Positions 62,465 to 64,000 of a stretch of 64,000 bases of DNA are shown piece by piece; the stretch's first letter is position 1; the number at the start of each line of letters is the position of its first letter. The stretch is from Roseiarcus sp963836695 (lineage in GTDB: Bacteria; Pseudomonadota; Alphaproteobacteria; Rhizobiales; Beijerinckiaceae). The stretch lies in the NCBI GenBank assembly GCA_963836695.1, contig CAWIKX010000025.1, positions 1 to 64,000 on the forward strand. Reading direction: 5' to 3'. The notes under the pieces were generated by a model that was given only the letters and a program-made list of their open reading frames with translations, made no database searches and was not told the origin of the DNA. Position numbers and translations under genes: made by a program.

Positions 62465-64000
62465 TCAGAACAGCGACCCCTGCCCGTCGTCTTTGTCTGA
62501 TCTGACCCGTCGGCGGGGCAACAGGGCGGGCGGAGTAAGCGGCGGACCGACACGCCCCCCGGCTATGGCGCCGATCTTTCCGTCGGCGAATTCGATCTCG
62601 AGGCGTTGAGCCTGCTTGACCTCCTCCGCGCGCCACAAAGGTCTTTGCGTCTCGTCCCGAACGAGGGCGAAACCGCGCGACAGCACGCCGCGATAGCTCA
62701 TAGCGCCGAGCAACTGCCCAAGGGATAAGAGCTGCGCGCGACGGCTTTGCAGGCTTTCGTCATAGGCGCGCGTCATGCGCCGGGTGAGACGCTCGATCGC
62801 CGCCGCCTGCTCGCCGCGCCGCCTAGCCAGAAGCGCCGCCTCGCGGACGAATGTCCGGCTGACGGCCTCCGCCGAGCGGCGCGGCCGTTCGATGAGGAGC
62901 GGCCGTGTTCTCGCCAAGCGTCCGCTTAACCCTCTCAGCCGCTCACGTAAGCCCGCAAAATGAGCGCGTGGCGAATGACGGGCGAGGCTTCGGGCCAAAC
63001 CCGCCGTGCGCAGCGCACGCTGGTCGATCGCCGCGCGCATGCGCTGACCCAGTGTCTCCGAAGCGCGGTCGAGACGCTGGCGCGGTCCGGCGATGATCGC
63101 CTCGCCCCCTGGCAGGGCGCGAATGAGCGCGCGCAAGTCGGAGCGAAGGCGTTGGGAGAAGCGCAGGATCGCGCCACGGCGGCGCGCGTCCAAATCCGCC
63201 ATCGCGGCGAGGAGCTCGACCCGGACCGGCGCCGCAAATTCCGCTGCCGCTGTCGGCGTCGGCGCGCGCAAGTCCGCCGCGTGATCGATCAGCGTCCAGT
63301 CCGTCTCGTGGCCCACGGCGGCGATGAGCGGGATCGCGCTGCGGGCGACCGCGCGCACCACCTCCTCGTCGTTGAAGCTCATAAGGTCTTCGAGCGAGCC
63401 TCCGCCGCGCGCGACGATCAGCACGTCGGGCCGCGGAGTCGCTCCGTCCAACGGGAGCGCATTGAAGCCATCGATCGCCGCGACAATCTCGGCCGCTGAG
63501 GTCTCGCCCTGAACGCGCACCGGCCAGACGACGACACGAACCGGAAAGCGGTCGGCGAGGCGATGCAGAATGTCGCGAATGACGGCGCCGGTCGGCGAGG
63601 TCACCACCCCCACCACTTTCGGCAGAAACGGGACTTTGCGCTTGCGCGCGACGTCGAATAGCCCTTCCTCGGCAAGCTTCCTGCGCCGGGCCTCGAGCAG
63701 CGCCATCAGCGCGCCAATTCCGGCGAGCTCAAGCGACTCGATAACAATCTGGTATGTCGACTTGCCGGGAAAAGTGGTCAGTCGCCCGGTCGCGACGACT
63801 TCGAGGCCCTCCTCGGGCTTGAGCCGCATGCGCTGAAGCGTGGTGCGCCAAACGACGGCGTCGAGCCGCGCATTGGCGTCCTTCAGGCAAAAATAGGCAT
63901 GGCCGGAGGAATGGCGGCCGCGATAGCCGGAGATCTCGCCCCGCACGCGCACATAACCGAACCGATCTTCGATCGCTCGCTTGAGCGCGTTCGCCAGTTC
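62465..64000 (-). CDS. xseA: Exodeoxyribonuclease VII large subunit (5' end outside window)
   Basis: At least 511 residues are in the window. The N-terminal OB fold reads RVRGEISGYRGRHSSGHAYF and CLKDANARLDAVVWR; the frame stays open upstream through ELANALKRAIEDRFGYV to the window edge, so the true start lies outside. The nuclease core shows VVTSPTGAVIRDILHRLADR and PDVLIVARGGGSLEDLMSFN, followed by a long Arg-rich coiled region. With XseB it degrades single-stranded DNA into oligonucleotides. Confidence 0.95.
   Translation of the reverse strand, partial: ELANALKRAIEDRFGYVRVRGEISGYRGRHSSGHAYFCLKDANARLDAVVWRTTLQRMRLKPEEGLEVVATGRLTTFPGKSTYQIVIESLELAGIGALMALLEARRRKLAEEGLFDVARKRKVPFLPKVVGVVTSPTGAVIRDILHRLADRFPVRVVVWPVRVQGETSAAEIVAAIDGFNALPLDGATPRPDVLIVARGGGSLEDLMSFNDEEVVRAVARSAIPLIAAVGHETDWTLIDHAADLRAPTPTAAAEFAAPVRVELLAAMADLDARRRGAILRFSQRLRSDLRALIRALPGGEAIIAGPRQRLDRASETLGQRMRAAIDQRALRTAGLARSLARHSPRAHFAGLRERLRGLSGRLARTRPLLIERPRRSAEAVSRTFVREAALLARRRGEQAAAIERLTRRMTRAYDESLQSRRAQLLSLGQLLGAMSYRGVLSRGFALVRDETQRPLWRAEEVKQAQRLEIEFADGKIGAIAGGRVGPPLTPPALLPRRRVRSDKDDGQGSLF

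Overview
The window is from an alphaproteobacterium, most likely in the Hyphomicrobiales and plausibly a type II methanotroph or relative (Methylocystaceae/Beijerinckiaceae). The evidence is a GC-rich sequence, GcrA, ChvG/ChvI linked to HprK and a PTS phosphorelay, a Suv3-like helicase paired with an S4 protein, MinCDE, a PHA depolymerase and a PEP-CTERM protein. The taxon is inferred from gene content; no rRNA or tRNA gene was found.

Layout. 1-7.8 kb is a decayed accessory block: a sugar ABC transporter whose binding protein and ATPase are broken but whose permease is open, an IS1182-type remnant cut by an IS5-type element, a broken family-B DNA polymerase-like gene, and a tyrosine integrase lacking its N-terminus. 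7.8-18.2 kb is core: S4 protein and helicase, SMP-30 hydrolase, a non-canonical SDR, a lipoprotein, hisE, purQ-purS, and ptsN-hpf-rpoN. 18.4-23 kb holds ahcY, then a TIR-transmembrane gene bracketed by a second copy of the ahcY 3' end, an outer-membrane protein gene whose interior is inverted, and two small genes. 23-31.7 kb holds a HugZ-like gene, chvI-chvG-hprK-EIIA-HPr, the lptB-lptA-lptC transport genes, a TusA-like gene, mobA and a broken small gene. 32-44.2 kb is core metabolism and cell biology: moaA, grxD, phaZ, minEDC, ccmGDC, pgm, glmM, a 24-codon gene with an extreme Shine-Dalgarno match, purC and a broken cupin gene. 44.3-46.1 kb is a two-gene patatin plus GDGPGG-motif module that looks like an unassigned lipase effector/sensor pair. 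46.7-64 kb holds acnA, an SDR, ccmA-ccmB (ccmB frameshifted), DoxX, two MFS transporters, a SleB/CwlJ hydrolase, gcrA, an endolysin-type muramidase, an omega-aminotransferase, an amber-interrupted PEP-CTERM gene and xseA, which runs off the window.

Themes. (1) Regulation by phosphotransfer: PtsN, HPr, EIIA and HprK sit near ChvG/ChvI and sigma-54. (2) Envelope: LPS transport, cytochrome c maturation, peptidoglycan hydrolases. (3) Candidate conflict genes: the TIR-TM protein between ahcY repeats and the patatin pair. (4) Genome plasticity: the ccm genes are split between two places and strands, and the lpt genes are separated from rpoN-hpf-ptsN. A dispersed palindromic repeat occurs in two copies, with a third partial copy. 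Many genes carry single-base lesions; some may be assembly errors, so each needs read-level confirmation before being called biological.
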